A DNA stretch of 64,000 nt from an uncultured Collinsella sp. (GCA_905210085.1 CAJLVJ010000003.1:1-64000); one strand, 5' to 3'. Counted from the stretch's first letter, positions 36,272 through 48,544 are shown. The notes: generated by a model from the sequence alone, not told the origin. Program-made: numbers and translations.

Positions 36272-36821
36272 TTACGAGCGCGAGAGCGAGATGGTCGCCT
36301 TCAGTGGGTTTTTGAACGCAGAGCGCCAGCGCATCCTGGCGTCGGCGACGCCTGAGCGCCGTGCGCAGATGGAGGCTGCCGAGGAGTCGCGCGCGGTCTA
36401 TCGCGCGTGGAACGCGGTGTGCTCGGGCACGCGCGAGGGGCGGCATGTGACGGGTCTGCGCTACCTGCCCGAGCCCAATGAGCTGCTGGTATATCTCGAT
36501 TCGCCCTCGTGGACGCAGGAAATGACGCTGTTGCGTGAGATCATCCGCGCGCGCATGGAGCGCGCCGGTGCGCATGTGGACGGCCTGGTGTTCAAAACCA
36601 CCGCACCCGGTCACACGCCGCCCGCCGCCAAGGAGCGCCTGCGCCCGGCGACGACCGAGCGCCCGCCGGCCCCGCACGCCGACCTAAGTGAGGCCGAGCG
36701 CACCGAGATTGAGCGCCAAGTGGCACCCATCGAAGACCAAAAACTGCGCGAGGCCCTCGAGAATGCCATGAGAGCCAGTGCCGAGTGGGCCAAGGGCGTG
36801 CAAAGCAAAAAAGAGCCTTAA
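36258..36821 (+). CDS. DUF721 / DciA-family protein
   Basis: A 187-residue protein between recF and gyrB, the usual place of the actinobacterial DUF721 (DciA) gene. The core domain is about 60-115 (LRYLPEPNELLVYLDSPSWT, LLREIIRARMERAG), with a Pro-rich linker and a helical C-terminus. DciA is the helicase operator of bacteria that lack DnaC/DnaI; the replicative helicase dnaB lies 14 kb away here. The start is GTG at 36258 overlapping recF, with ATG at 36291 as alternative. Confidence 0.85.
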   Translation: MRRANYERESEMVAFSGFLNAERQRILASATPERRAQMEAAEESRAVYRAWNAVCSGTREGRHVTGLRYLPEPNELLVYLDSPSWTQEMTLLREIIRARMERAGAHVDGLVFKTTAPGHTPPAAKERLRPATTERPPAPHADLSEAERTEIERQVAPIEDQKLREALENAMRASAEWAKGVQSKKEP

Positions 36822-36849
36822 ATCGCATCTGGTGGCCTTGTAGAGCCAA

Positions 36850-36877
36850 ATACCCTCGTTCCCGAGGGTATTTTTTT
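36850..36877 (+). terminator. Terminator before gyrB
   Basis: Stem taccctcg / cgagggta followed by seven T; it ends the dnaA-dciA transcript. Confidence 0.9.
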
Positions 36878-36884
36878 ACGATAA

Positions 36885-38957
<2,073 letters not shown>

Positions 38958-38968
38958 GAGGAGGTAAC

Positions 38969-41710
38969 GTGGCAGACGATATCAACAATAGCGAGGGTAT
39001 GGACGAGGCCGGCGATGCCGGTATGCCCGATGATCTGAAGCGCCTGCTTGCCCGTGCTGAGCAGGGCGAGGACGGCGATCCGGACGCCTATAACCCCGAT
39101 GCCGATGATGATGAGGAAGAGGACGACGACGGTGAGCTCGAGGAGAGCTTTGGCGAAGTCGATCGTGGCGCCTCGGCCGGCGAGGACATCAACGGCGGCC
39201 AGCTCCAGATTTCGGAGTTCGGTCGCGAGATGAAGCAGTCGTTCATCGAGTATTCGATGTCGGTTATCACGGCGCGCGCCCTGCCGGACGTGCGCGACGG
39301 CTTAAAGCCGGTACACCGCCGCATCCTGTACGCGATGAACGAGAGCGGCATCTACCCCAACCGCCCACATAAGAAGTCGGCCTGGACGGTCGGCGAAGTT
39401 ATCGGTAAGTACCATCCGCACGGTGACTCCGCGGTCTACGAGGCCATGGTTCGCCTGGCGCAGTGGTTCTCCATGCGCACGCCGCTCATCGATGGTCACG
39501 GCAACTTCGGTAACATCGACGGCGACGGCGCGGCGGCCATGCGTTACACCGAGAGCCGCCTGGCAAAGCCCGCCATGGAACTGCTGCGCGACCTGCAGAA
39601 GGATACCGTCGACTGGCAGCCCAACTACGACGAATCGCTCGCCGAGCCCGTGGCGCTGCCTGCGCGCTTCCCCAACCTGCTGGTTAACGGCAGCCAAGGC
39701 ATCGCCGTCGGCATGGCCACCAACATCGCCCCGCATAACCTCACCGAGGCGATCGAGGCCACCTGCTACCTGATCGACAACCCCGACGCCACCGTCGACG
39801 AGCTCATGCAGATCATGCCCGGTCCGGACTTCCCCACCGGTGCCATCATCATGGGCAGCGCCGGCATTAAGCAGAGCTACGAGACCGGTCGCGGCTCCAT
39901 TACCGTGCGTGCCAAGGCACACGTGGAGTCCACCAAGACCGGCCGCAGCCGCTTGGTCTTTACCGAGATTCCCTACATGGTCAACAAGGGCACCCTGCAG
40001 GAGAAGATCGCCCAGCTCGTCAACGACAAGCGCATCGAGGGCATCTCGGATATGCGCGATGAGTCCAACCAGAAGGGCATCCGTCTGGTAATCGAGCTCA
40101 AGAAGGGCGTCATTCCGCAGGTCGTGCTCAACAACCTGTATAAGTACACCTCGCTGCAGACGACCTTTGGCGCCAACAACCTGGCGCTCGTCAATGGCGT
40201 TCCCAAATGCCTAAGCCTGCGCGAGATGCTGCAGCACTACATCGACCACCAGGTCGACGTCGTCACCCGCCGCACCCGCTTCGACCTTAAGAAGGCCCAG
40301 GCCCGCGCGCATATCCTCGAGGGTTACCTGATGGCCCTTGACCATATCGACGAGGTCATCAGCATCATCCGCTCCTCGCAGACCGACTCCGAGGCCAGCA
40401 GCCGCCTGATCGAGCGCTTTGGCTTTACGCCCGAGCAGACCACGGCCATCCTCGAGATGAAGCTGCGCCGCCTGACCGGCCTGGAGCGAGACAAGATCCA
40501 AGAAGAGCTGGACGGCCTGCGCCGCGCCATCGCCTACTACGAGGACCTGCTGGCGCACGAGGAGAAGATCCTGGGCGTCATCAAGGAGGAGATGCGCGAG
40601 ATCTCCAAGAAGTTCGGCGATAAGCGCCGCACCGAGATCAGCCATGTCGAGAAGGACCTGGACGTCGAGGACCTCATTGCCGACGAGGATATGGTCGTGA
40701 CCATTACCCATACCGGCTACGTTAAGCGTATCCCGGTGGCTGCCTACCGTGCTCAGAAGCGCGGTGGCAAGGGCGTGTCGGGCGTCAACCTCAAAGAGGA
40801 TGACGTTATCGATGAGATGTTCATCGCGTCCACGCACGAGTACGTGCTGTTCTTCTCGAGCAAGGGCAAGGTCTATCGCCTGAAGGTGCACGAGCTGCCG
40901 GTGGGTACGCGCCAGGCGCGCGGTACCGCGATCGTCAACCTGCTGCCCTTCGAGGAAGGCGAGAAGATCGCGAGCGTCATCAGCTGCCGCGAGTTCCCGG
41001 CCGACGAGTACCTGATGTTTGCCACTAAGAGCGGCATGGTCAAGAAGACCGTGATGAGCGCATATGACCGCAGCCGTCGCGACGGCCTGATTGCTATCAA
41101 CCTGCGTGACGACGACGCGCTGCTGAACGTGCGCCGCGTGCGCGAGGGCGACAAGATTATCCTGGCCACCACTGCGGGCAAGGCGATCATGTTCTCCGAG
41201 GAGCAGGTGCGCGCCACCGGCCGCGATACCAGCGGCGTTCGCGGTATCGGTCTGAAGGACGGCGTGAGCGTTTTGGGCATGGAAGTCACTAACGGCAACG
41301 GTGATCTGTTCGTCATCACCGAGCGCGGCTACGGCAAGCGCACGCCGGTCGCGGACTACCCAGAGCAGAATCGCGGCGGCCAGGGCGTCTACACCATCCA
41401 AATGACCGAGCGCAAGGGTAACCTCGCGGCCATGAAGACGGTGGGCCCGCAGCACGAGCTGTTCATCGTGACGGAGGGTGCGACGGTCATTCGCGTCAAG
41501 ACCGACGAAATCAGCCAGACTGGCCGCGCCACCCAGGGCGTCAAGATGATGACCGTCGACGACAACGACCGCGTATGCGCCGTAGCCCGCATGACGGCAG
41601 CCAAAGAGAAGCCCGAAGGCGAAGCAACAGAAGACGGCTCTGCCCCCGAAGAAGCCCCAGTCGATCTAGGCGACGGCAACGACATGCCAGAAGATCTCCT
41701 AGACGAGTAA
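38969..41710 (+). CDS. gyrA: DNA gyrase subunit A with acidic N-terminal extension
   Basis: The 913-residue cleavage subunit. About the first 85 residues are a strongly acidic extension ([20 protein letters not shown]) ahead of the usual start [20 protein letters not shown]. The active-site Tyr is in [10 protein letters not shown]. The quinolone region reads [17 protein letters not shown], with Ser at the position of E. coli Ser83 and Glu at that of Asp87. The GyrA box is QRGGKG in [14 protein letters not shown]. It starts with GTG after GAGGT. The acidic extension is not found in E. coli GyrA. Confidence 0.97.
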   Translation: MADDINNSEGMDEAGDAGMPDDLKRLLARAEQGEDGDPDAYNPDADDDEEEDDDGELEESFGEVDRGASAGEDINGGQLQISEFGREMKQSFIEYSMSVITARALPDVRDGLKPVHRRILYAMNESGIYPNRPHKKSAWTVGEVIGKYHPHGDSAVYEAMVRLAQWFSMRTPLIDGHGNFGNIDGDGAAAMRYTESRLAKPAMELLRDLQKDTVDWQPNYDESLAEPVALPARFPNLLVNGSQGIAVGMATNIAPHNLTEAIEATCYLIDNPDATVDELMQIMPGPDFPTGAIIMGSAGIKQSYETGRGSITVRAKAHVESTKTGRSRLVFTEIPYMVNKGTLQEKIAQLVNDKRIEGISDMRDESNQKGIRLVIELKKGVIPQVVLNNLYKYTSLQTTFGANNLALVNGVPKCLSLREMLQHYIDHQVDVVTRRTRFDLKKAQARAHILEGYLMALDHIDEVISIIRSSQTDSEASSRLIERFGFTPEQTTAILEMKLRRLTGLERDKIQEELDGLRRAIAYYEDLLAHEEKILGVIKEEMREISKKFGDKRRTEISHVEKDLDVEDLIADEDMVVTITHTGYVKRIPVAAYRAQKRGGKGVSGVNLKEDDVIDEMFIASTHEYVLFFSSKGKVYRLKVHELPVGTRQARGTAIVNLLPFEEGEKIASVISCREFPADEYLMFATKSGMVKKTVMSAYDRSRRDGLIAINLRDDDALLNVRRVREGDKIILATTAGKAIMFSEEQVRATGRDTSGVRGIGLKDGVSVLGMEVTNGNGDLFVITERGYGKRTPVADYPEQNRGGQGVYTIQMTERKGNLAAMKTVGPQHELFIVTEGATVIRVKTDEISQTGRATQGVKMMTVDDNDRVCAVARMTAAKEKPEGEATEDGSAPEEAPVDLGDGNDMPEDLLDE

Positions 41711-41750
41711 AAGGCCCTAGCTGGTAAAAAATATCAGATCCCATGTATCG

Positions 41751-41784
41751 GCGGTCGGCGCACCTACGCGCCGACCGCTTTTTT
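41751..41784 (+). terminator. Terminator of gyrBA
   Basis: Stem gcggtcggcgc / gcgccgaccgc with a 6-nt loop followed by six T. Confidence 0.93.
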
Positions 41785-41800
41785 GAAAACCTTGGGACTC

Positions 41801-41942
41801 GTGTTCGCCCCGGTCGCACGGCGGCATGTGAAGTCGATCGCGAGTTCCGCACGAGCCAGAGAGCACTTAATGTGCTCTCTGTGCGAGTCAGGACTGTCCG
41901 AGCAGACGACTTCACATGCCGCCGTGCGACCGGGGCGAACAC
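41801..41942. repeat. Long perfect inverted repeat (36-bp arms)
   Basis: Arms at 41801-41836 and 41907-41942 are perfect reverse complements over 36 bp (left arm begins gtgttcgccccggtcgcacg). The 70-nt centre holds a second palindrome, agagagcac / gtgctctct near 41857-41880. Weaker symmetry continues outward (ttttgaaaa against ttttcaaaa). It lies between the gyrA terminator and the tRNA-Ile promoter, with no transposase or gene inside. Confidence 0.9.
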
Positions 41943-41967
41943 CCTTCAAAGATTTTCAAAAAAGTTG

Positions 41968-41997
41968 TTGACGCGCGTGTAACGACTCGTCTAATAT
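41968..41997 (+). promoter_or_regulatory. Promoter of the tRNA-Ile/Ala/Ile cluster
   Basis: TTGACG (41968-41973), an 18-nt spacer and TAATAT (41992-41997), 14 nt before the first tRNA. Confidence 0.85.
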
Positions 41998-42011
41998 ATC
42001 CCTTGCGCGAT

Positions 42012-42088
42012 GGACCTGTAGCTCAGTTGGTTAGAGCGTCCGGCTGATAACCGGGAGGTCACAAGTTCGAATCTTGTCAGGTCCACCA
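42012..42088 (+). tRNA. tRNA-Ile(GAT), copy 1
   Basis: Full cloverleaf: GGACCTG acceptor, anticodon loop CTGATAA (GAT), T-loop AGTTCGAATCT, encoded CCA. The 77 nt are identical to copy 2 at 42236-42312. Confidence 0.98.
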
Positions 42089-42099
42089 CTTTCTTTCGC

Positions 42100-42144
42100 A
42101 ATAAACACCCCAGCGAGAGCCGAGTCGCCGCTGGGGTGTTTATT
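42100..42144 (+). terminator. Strong hairpin between tRNA-Ile and tRNA-Ala
   Basis: A 15-bp perfect stem, aataaacaccccagc / gctggggtgtttatt, with a 15-nt loop. The T content after it is low, so it is a terminator or a processing signal. Confidence 0.6.
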
Positions 42145-42155
42145 ACTGTCTCCGT

Positions 42156-42231
42156 GGGGGTTTAGCTCAGCTGGGAGAGCGCGGGCTTTGCAAGCCTGAG
42201 GTCAGGGGTTCGATCCCCCTAACCTCCACCA
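42156..42231 (+). tRNA. tRNA-Ala(TGC)
   Basis: Cloverleaf with acceptor GGGGGTT/AACCTCC (one G-U), anticodon TGC in CTTTGCAAG, T-loop GGTTCGATCCC and encoded CCA. Confidence 0.98.
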
Positions 42232-42235
42232 TGAT

Positions 42236-42312
42236 GGACCTGTAGCTCAGTTGGTTAGAGCGTCCGGCTGATAACCGGGAGGTCACAAGTTCGAATCTTG
42301 TCAGGTCCACCA
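42236..42312 (+). tRNA. tRNA-Ile(GAT), copy 2
   Basis: Identical over 77 nt to copy 1, 4 nt after tRNA-Ala. Together they form an Ile-Ala-Ile cluster away from any rRNA gene seen here. Confidence 0.98.
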
Positions 42313-42326
42313 TCAAAACTGTGAAG

Positions 42327-42356
42327 AGCCCTGAGGCGTTGCCTCGGGGCTTTTTT
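42327..42356 (+). terminator. Terminator of the tRNA cluster
   Basis: Stem agccctgaggc / gcctcggggct with a 3-nt loop followed by six T. Confidence 0.92.
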
Positions 42357-42384
42357 CTTGTCTGCGATAAATCTCATTTTGGTT

Positions 42385-42414
42385 TTGTGTGCTGTGCGAA
42401 AGATTGGGTAGTAT
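42385..42414 (+). promoter_or_regulatory. Candidate promoter of the bifunctional nuclease gene
   Basis: TTGTGT (42385-42390), an 18-nt spacer and TAGTAT (42409-42414), about 57 nt before the start codon. The match is moderate. Confidence 0.4.
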
Positions 42415-42471
42415 AGCTATTCAATGCGGCGGAGCTGCCGCGTGTTAACCGCTACGTACCGGAGGTGTTCC

Positions 42472-42972
42472 ATGGTTCGTGTCGACATAGAGACCATCGT
42501 CATGGCCGCCGGTCCCGTGCCATCGCTTATCGTGCTTCGCGAGCGCTGCAGCAAATCGGACTCGCCCGCGCCACTGCGTTCCCTTTCCATTCAGACTGGT
42601 TCGTTTGAGGCCGCTGCCATCAGCCGCGGCATCGATAGCGGCCGTGCCGATCGCCCGATCACGCACGACCTGCTGCTCGATACTGTTGGTGCCCTGGGTG
42701 CCAAGCTCGAACGCATCGAAATCGTTCGCGCCGAGCCGCCCGTGTTTTACGCGACGGTTGTCGTGTTGGCCGATGGCAACGAGCATAGGATCGATGCGCG
42801 TCCGAGCGACGCCATCGCCCTCGCCGTACGCAGTAATGCCCCCATGTTCGTTGAAGACGACATCATGAATCGCCTGGGCACCGTTTCTGCCCATGCCGAG
42901 GAAGTTGACGACGAGCAAGAGTTCGAGAAGTTCGACGAGTTCGTCCATACGCTCTCCCCCGATGACTTCTAA
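42472..42972 (+). CDS. Bifunctional nuclease (BFN/DUF151) family protein
   Basis: A 166-residue protein of the BFN family (DUF151), proteins related to plant bifunctional nucleases with proposed RNase/DNase activity. Typical blocks are MVRVDIETIVMA at the start, LSIQTGSFEAAAISRGI, RPITHDLLLDTVGALGAKLE and the signature RIDARPSDAIALAVRSNAPM. The start is ATG at 42472, with GGAGG 6 nt upstream. The next gene begins directly after its stop. Confidence 0.92.
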   Translation: MVRVDIETIVMAAGPVPSLIVLRERCSKSDSPAPLRSLSIQTGSFEAAAISRGIDSGRADRPITHDLLLDTVGALGAKLERIEIVRAEPPVFYATVVVLADGNEHRIDARPSDAIALAVRSNAPMFVEDDIMNRLGTVSAHAEEVDDEQEFEKFDEFVHTLSPDDF

Positions 42973-43362
42973 ATGCGGGGCGTCCAGGCTGCGGAGCGTT
43001 CGCTGATGGCTGGCGGTATGTCGGCTGAGGCGGCTGCGATCGCCCGCGAGGCCCAGATGCGCTCGGAGGCTTCTGAGGCGGCTCGCATTGCCTATGTGAC
43101 GCAGGCCCGCACGCTTCGCGAGCGCCGCGGCTCGTTTATCAAGATGGTTGTCGTCTCCGTCCTTGTCGCGGCAATCTGCTCGCGCCTTCGTGGTACAGTT
43201 GGTGCGCTTGGGTTTTCGATCTCTACGGGCCTTGTGATCTGGGGTGTGGTCGATGCGGTAATGCTGACCAGTCAGATCAAGGTGCTCGACAAGCGCGCAG
43301 CGGACATGATGCGCGCCCGCGACGCTGCCGCCAGGATCGCCGCCGAGGCACAAGAACTGTAA
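42973..43362 (+). CDS. Small membrane protein, unknown
   Basis: A 129-residue protein whose ATG directly follows the stop of the BFN gene (TAAATG). It has Ala/Arg-rich amphipathic helices at both ends (about 1-50 and 95-129), predicted coiled-coil-like, around two hydrophobic spans at about 57-92 (FIKMVVVSVLVAAICS, LGFSISTGLVIWGVVDAV). I recognise no family. It is likely in an operon with BFN and the next gene. Confidence 0.75.
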   Translation: MRGVQAAERSLMAGGMSAEAAAIAREAQMRSEASEAARIAYVTQARTLRERRGSFIKMVVVSVLVAAICSRLRGTVGALGFSISTGLVIWGVVDAVMLTSQIKVLDKRAADMMRARDAAARIAAEAQEL

Positions 43363-43392
43363 CGACGCCAGACTCGATGGGAAGGTCTAAAG

Positions 43393-43842
43393 ATGGCACA
43401 GGATATGCAGGACGCCGGTAACGTCTCCGCCGAGCTCGACGCCATGGTGTGCGATCTGATCGGCGCGTTCTTGGACGACCTTGCCGCCGGTGAAAACCCT
43501 GGCGTGGTCGTGGCAATTGAGGACGCCGCTTCCAACCGTTATCTGGCGGCGCTCGATGAGGATGGCGAAGAGGCGTGCCTCGAGGCGGCCACCAACTTTA
43601 TCTCCGAGCACAAGATGGGTCTTAAGGACGAGGGCCTGGGCCGTATCGCTCGCTATGCCATCGGCTACACCGGCTGCGTCGAGATTGACGGCGGCTATCA
43701 CGATGCTCTGCTCGTGAGCTTCTTCGAAACCACGCTCGAGAGTGGTTTTTCGGCATATGTGCTGTATGAGGGCATGGGCGCCGGCGATGGTTTTATGTGG
43801 AGCGACCCTGAACCTGCAGGTGAGGAAACCCCTCTCATCTAA
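43393..43842 (+). CDS. Conserved hypothetical protein
   Basis: A 149-residue, acidic, soluble protein (ELDAMVCDLIGAFLDDLAAG at 13-32, then alternating strand and helix segments to GDGFMWSDPEPAGEE). No motif or family is recognised. It follows the small membrane protein by 30 nt and probably shares its transcript; typA starts 118 nt later. Confidence 0.75.
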   Translation: MAQDMQDAGNVSAELDAMVCDLIGAFLDDLAAGENPGVVVAIEDAASNRYLAALDEDGEEACLEAATNFISEHKMGLKDEGLGRIARYAIGYTGCVEIDGGYHDALLVSFFETTLESGFSAYVLYEGMGAGDGFMWSDPEPAGEETPLI

Positions 43843-43959
43843 AATCGCTAAAATAAACGAGTTTTCGGTAAAAGGCTCAATATTCCCGCTGAGCGTTGCA
43901 TCGCTGGGCGGGTCGCATACGCGTGCCGTTTGTATATGGATAGAAGATAGGGGAACTAC

Positions 43960-45798
<1,839 letters not shown>

Positions 45799-45825
45799 GC
45801 GCTGGGCTTTATAACGTCTAACAAG

Positions 45826-45860
45826 AAAGGGCGCCGACCGTAATGGTCGGCGCCCTTTTT
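45826..45860 (+). terminator. Terminator of typA
   Basis: Stem aaagggcgccgacc / ggtcggcgcccttt with a 5-nt loop followed by tt. Confidence 0.92.
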
Positions 45861-45927
45861 GGTGCAAGGGGATTTAGCTGGTCTGCATTGCCACAAAGGT
45901 GCTTGGCCCCTTTGTGGCGGTTGGCGG

Positions 45928-47073
45928 CTAAGCGGTGGGGAGTTCTGGCGTGTTAGCCGACTGCTGCGGTTTGAGGTGGGCGTTGCGCCAGATGATTTGG
46001 ATGATGTAGCCGAGTGCAAAGACGAAGGCCACGCCGCTGATGAAGTCGCCTACGAGGGGAAGCCCCGTGAGGGCGCCGGCGATCACGCCGCCGATGGCTG
46101 CCATGGCGTAGCGGTTTTGGCTGTGTCCGACCATGCGGGCGATCGCACACCCCGCAAAGGCACTCGACACCAGCGCGATGCCAATAACACCGCACATGAG
46201 GGCTCCGGCAAGCGACAGACCAGCGATAGAGATAATTAGCAGCAGGACGGCGGGGACGATAGCAATCGTGCCCAGAAGACCGCTCACCCACAGGGGCATG
46301 GGGCGCTGGTGGAGCATACCGGCGGCGCTGGCAGTCGCACGCGGAAAGACGAGCTCGAGCAGCAGAGCGACAAAGCAGGTCGAGAGTGCCGCGGCGACGA
46401 TACCGCCGATGACATCGTTAACGGTGGAAGTATCCTCGTTCTCGGTGCGGTCGATCTTGAGTGCGCCGACCTCGGCTCCCGCGGCGCGCTCGGGGTCCTC
46501 GGAGACGTGCGCGTTCACGGTGCCGGTGATGTGGGCGTTCTTGCCCAGGATGAGCTTGTCGGCCCAAACCTCGACATCGCCCTCGACGGTGCCATCGATG
46601 GTCACCGTGTTGCCCGCAAGCACTGCCGACTTGGTAGAGCCGCGCAGGGCAACCGTCTCGCCTATCGCGTAAAAACAGTTGGCGGTGCTGTCGGAATTGA
46701 GCACAACGTGCTGACCGACGACCGTGACGCTGCCATCAACCGTGGTCTTGGCGATATCGATAGTGCGTGCCGCCAAGCGGACGGCGCCGCCCACCGTGCA
46801 GTCGCGGATAGAGAGGGTATCGCCCGCGGCGATGATATCGCGGTCAATGGACGCATCGTCCAAGTTGAGGGCCTGGCCGGCCCAGTACAAGTCACCCTCG
46901 ACGCCAGACGGATCGACGTCATTGTCGGTCGCAAGTACGTTTCCTGCGGTGTCCGTGCCGGCGAACGACGCCGTGGGAAGTGCGGTGAGCGCGAGCGCGA
47001 TGAGCGCGAATGCCATAAGCAGGCAGCGACGCATCTTGTGTGACGGCGCCGCCGCGGTTTGATTGAAAGTCAT
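45928..47073 (-). CDS. Membrane protein with bactofilin-like polymer-forming domain
   Basis: A 381-residue protein. Signal peptide about 1-38 (ALTALPTASFAG). A beta-helix-like region at about 60-200 shows the short repeats typical of polymer-forming/bactofilin domains (GDTLSIRDCTVGGAVRLAAR, TIDIAKTTVDGSVTVVGQHV, GNTVTIDGTVEGDVEVWADK). After a short charged linker come about four membrane spans (220-365). Bactofilin relatives scaffold cell-wall or membrane processes; here the domain is outside the cell, so the role is uncertain. AAAGGA precedes the ATG. It is monocistronic. Confidence 0.8.
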   Translation of the reverse strand: MTFNQTAAAPSHKMRRCLLMAFALIALALTALPTASFAGTDTAGNVLATDNDVDPSGVEGDLYWAGQALNLDDASIDRDIIAAGDTLSIRDCTVGGAVRLAARTIDIAKTTVDGSVTVVGQHVVLNSDSTANCFYAIGETVALRGSTKSAVLAGNTVTIDGTVEGDVEVWADKLILGKNAHITGTVNAHVSEDPERAAGAEVGALKIDRTENEDTSTVNDVIGGIVAAALSTCFVALLLELVFPRATASAAGMLHQRPMPLWVSGLLGTIAIVPAVLLLIISIAGLSLAGALMCGVIGIALVSSAFAGCAIARMVGHSQNRYAMAAIGGVIAGALTGLPLVGDFISGVAFVFALGYIIQIIWRNAHLKPQQSANTPELPTA

Positions 47074-47180
47074 GGTTGATCCTTTTGTTAGGAGTTCGGC
47101 ATATACCTAACAGGGTACCCAACGCGCGGGCGCTCTAAAAGAACCTCTCGGTTGCATTTCGAAGGATGGGCCCGCGCCAC

Positions 47181-47870
47181 CTATTTTTTGCGGTGCAAAA
47201 AGCGTGCGATGTCTTCTTCGGTGGGGCTTTTGATGTCAAAGCGCAGCGAGAGCCAGCGCAGACCCATGGTCACGACAACGCATACGACCAGCGCGGCGAC
47301 ATTGCTCATGATGCCGCTCATAACGAGACACACATAGCTTGTCGATCCGGCGATGGCGGCGATGGCATAAAAGTTAGTACGTTGGAAAATGCCTGGAATC
47401 ACGCCCATAAAGCCGTCGCGCAGCATGCCGCCGCCTACCGCGGTAAAAAAGCCCATCATGATGCACACCGCCGGCGCAAAGCCGTAGACCAGCGCCTTGT
47501 CTGCTCCAGTGGCGGCGTAGATGCCGACCGAGATGATATCGAGCAGGGGAATGAGTTTTTCGGGTTTGTCGACGATTGCCGGGAAAATATAGATGATGGC
47601 CGCCGTGGCAATGGAAAGCGGGAGTGCCATCGGCTGGTTGAGGATGTAGACGTTGCCCACCTGCAGCGTCATGTCGCGCAAGAGACCTCCGCCCAGACCG
47701 CAGACCACCGCGAGCGCGACCGCGCCCACCAGGTCGAGCTTGTGCTCGCGCGCAACCAGCACACCCGAGATCGATGCCGCGACAACAGCGAACATCTCGA
47801 GCCAAAAGGGGATGGCGACCATGGCATCCGAGGCGTGTGTGGTAACGGTCATAGCGGCGACGACGGGCAA
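47181..47870 (-). CDS. TRIC-family cation channel / UPF0126 protein
   Basis: A 229-residue integral membrane protein with two tandem three-helix repeats, each carrying a GGG-RD motif (LGGGLLRDMTLQ and VGGGMLRDGFMG), the mark of prokaryotic TRIC (UPF0126) channels that conduct K+ or related cations. The start is TTG at 47870, with AAAGGA about 7 nt upstream; the alternative is ATG at 47852. Its position carries no functional clue. Confidence 0.9.
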   Translation of the reverse strand: MPVVAAMTVTTHASDAMVAIPFWLEMFAVVAASISGVLVAREHKLDLVGAVALAVVCGLGGGLLRDMTLQVGNVYILNQPMALPLSIATAAIIYIFPAIVDKPEKLIPLLDIISVGIYAATGADKALVYGFAPAVCIMMGFFTAVGGGMLRDGFMGVIPGIFQRTNFYAIAAIAGSTSYVCLVMSGIMSNVAALVVCVVVTMGLRWLSLRFDIKSPTEEDIARFLHRKK

Positions 47871-47986
47871 GATGGGGTCCTTTGGATCGTGGGTTTAGAC
47901 AATGCCCGTACATAGTACATGGTTGTCGGGCGTGGCGACCCTATTGCTCGGTAAACGGTCGGGGCCGGGTGGGGGCGTAGGTACAT

Positions 47987-48049
47987 AACATGTACATCAG
48001 CCTCCAAAGATGTCGAAAAATGTCGGTTTTGGAGGGTGACGTACATGTT
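47987..48049. repeat. Imperfect inverted repeat (22-nt arms, 2 mismatches)
   Basis: Arms at 47987-48008 and 48028-48049 pair at 20 of 22 positions (outer word aacatgtac, inner word cctccaaa). The 19-nt loop holds a near-direct repeat gatgtcg/atgtcgg. It stands between the TRIC gene and the tRNA-Ser repeat, with no gene. Confidence 0.75.
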
Positions 48050-48085
48050 TGGGGATCCGGGTTGATGCTGAACGCGATGGGGGCG

Positions 48086-48298
48086 TGGTCGAATAGGAGG
48101 GATGTCCAAATTTTGAGCTCCGCTCAAAATTTATCCGGTCGGCTTGCGCCGACCGCGCTGCGCTAAAAACGCGCCACGGGCGCGTTTTCTTTACGCTCCG
48201 CGCCCTGGCGGGTTCGAATCCCTCCTCCTCCGCCGTATTTGCTTGTTAGGGACTCAAAACAAAAAAGCTCCCATTCCCGGGAGCTTTCTCAACCAAAA
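48086..48298 (-). repeat. tRNA-Ser(CGA) tail repeat
   Basis: Downstream of tRNA-Ser(CGA), 48210-48234 is a perfect 25-nt inverted copy of the tRNA 3' end (48300-48324), and 48086-48103 is a degenerate direct copy (14 of 18 matches to 48299-48316). Between them are hairpins at about 48108-48131 (aaattttgagc...), 48136-48155 (ggtcggcttgcgccgacc) and 48164-48187 (aaaacgcg/cgcgtttt). The block ctttacgctccgcgccctgg before the T-arm copy matches the tRNA-Gly element. No protein is encoded. Confidence 0.75.
48260..48287 (-). terminator. Terminator of tRNA-Ser(CGA)
   Basis: Minus strand AAAGCTCCCGGGAATGGGAGCTTTTTTG: a stem and six T, 12 nt after the tRNA. Confidence 0.92.
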
Positions 48299-48389
48299 TG
48301 GCGGAGGAGGAGGGATTCGAACCCTCGTGACCTTATACAGGCCAAACGGTTTTCGAGACCGCCGCATTCAACCACTCTGCCACCCCTCC
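48299..48389 (-). tRNA. tRNA-Ser(CGA)
   Basis: Minus-strand 91-nt type II tRNA with a long variable arm: acceptor GGAGGGG/CTCCTCC, anticodon loop CTCGAAA (CGA), T-loop GGTTCGAATCC and encoded CCA (48299-48301). Confidence 0.97.
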
Positions 48390-48397
48390 GCGTGGGG

Positions 48398-48428
48398 TAA
48401 AAACAAAGCAGGCTCTAAGGCCTGCTTT
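48398..48428 (-). terminator. Terminator between the two tRNA-Ser genes
   Basis: Minus strand AAAGCAGGC / GCCTGCTTT stem followed by a T-rich run (TGTTTTT). Confidence 0.85.
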
Positions 48429-48437
48429 GGAATTAAC

Positions 48438-48528
48438 TGGCGGAGAGTCAGGGATTTGAACCCTGGAGACGCTTTTGACGCCTACACGATTTCCAATCGT
48501 GCTCCTTCGGCCACTCGGACAACTCTCC
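48438..48528 (-). tRNA. tRNA-Ser(GGA)
   Basis: Minus-strand 91-nt type II tRNA: acceptor GGAGAGT with its 3' partner, anticodon loop TTGGAAA (GGA), a long variable arm, T-loop GGTTCAAATCC and encoded CCA. Unlike the CGA gene, no tail repeat follows it; the CGA gene comes next. Confidence 0.97.
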
Positions 48529-48544
48529 GTTAAATGCGAAAGTC

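Noticed and set aside
41801..41942. Insertion sequence ends
   Set aside because: The 70-nt interval between the arms cannot encode a transposase and no target duplication is visible.
48144..48533. Plus-strand reading frame of 129 codons
   Set aside because: It runs through the tRNA-Ser tail repeat and both tRNA-Ser genes; the RNA genes explain the sequence.
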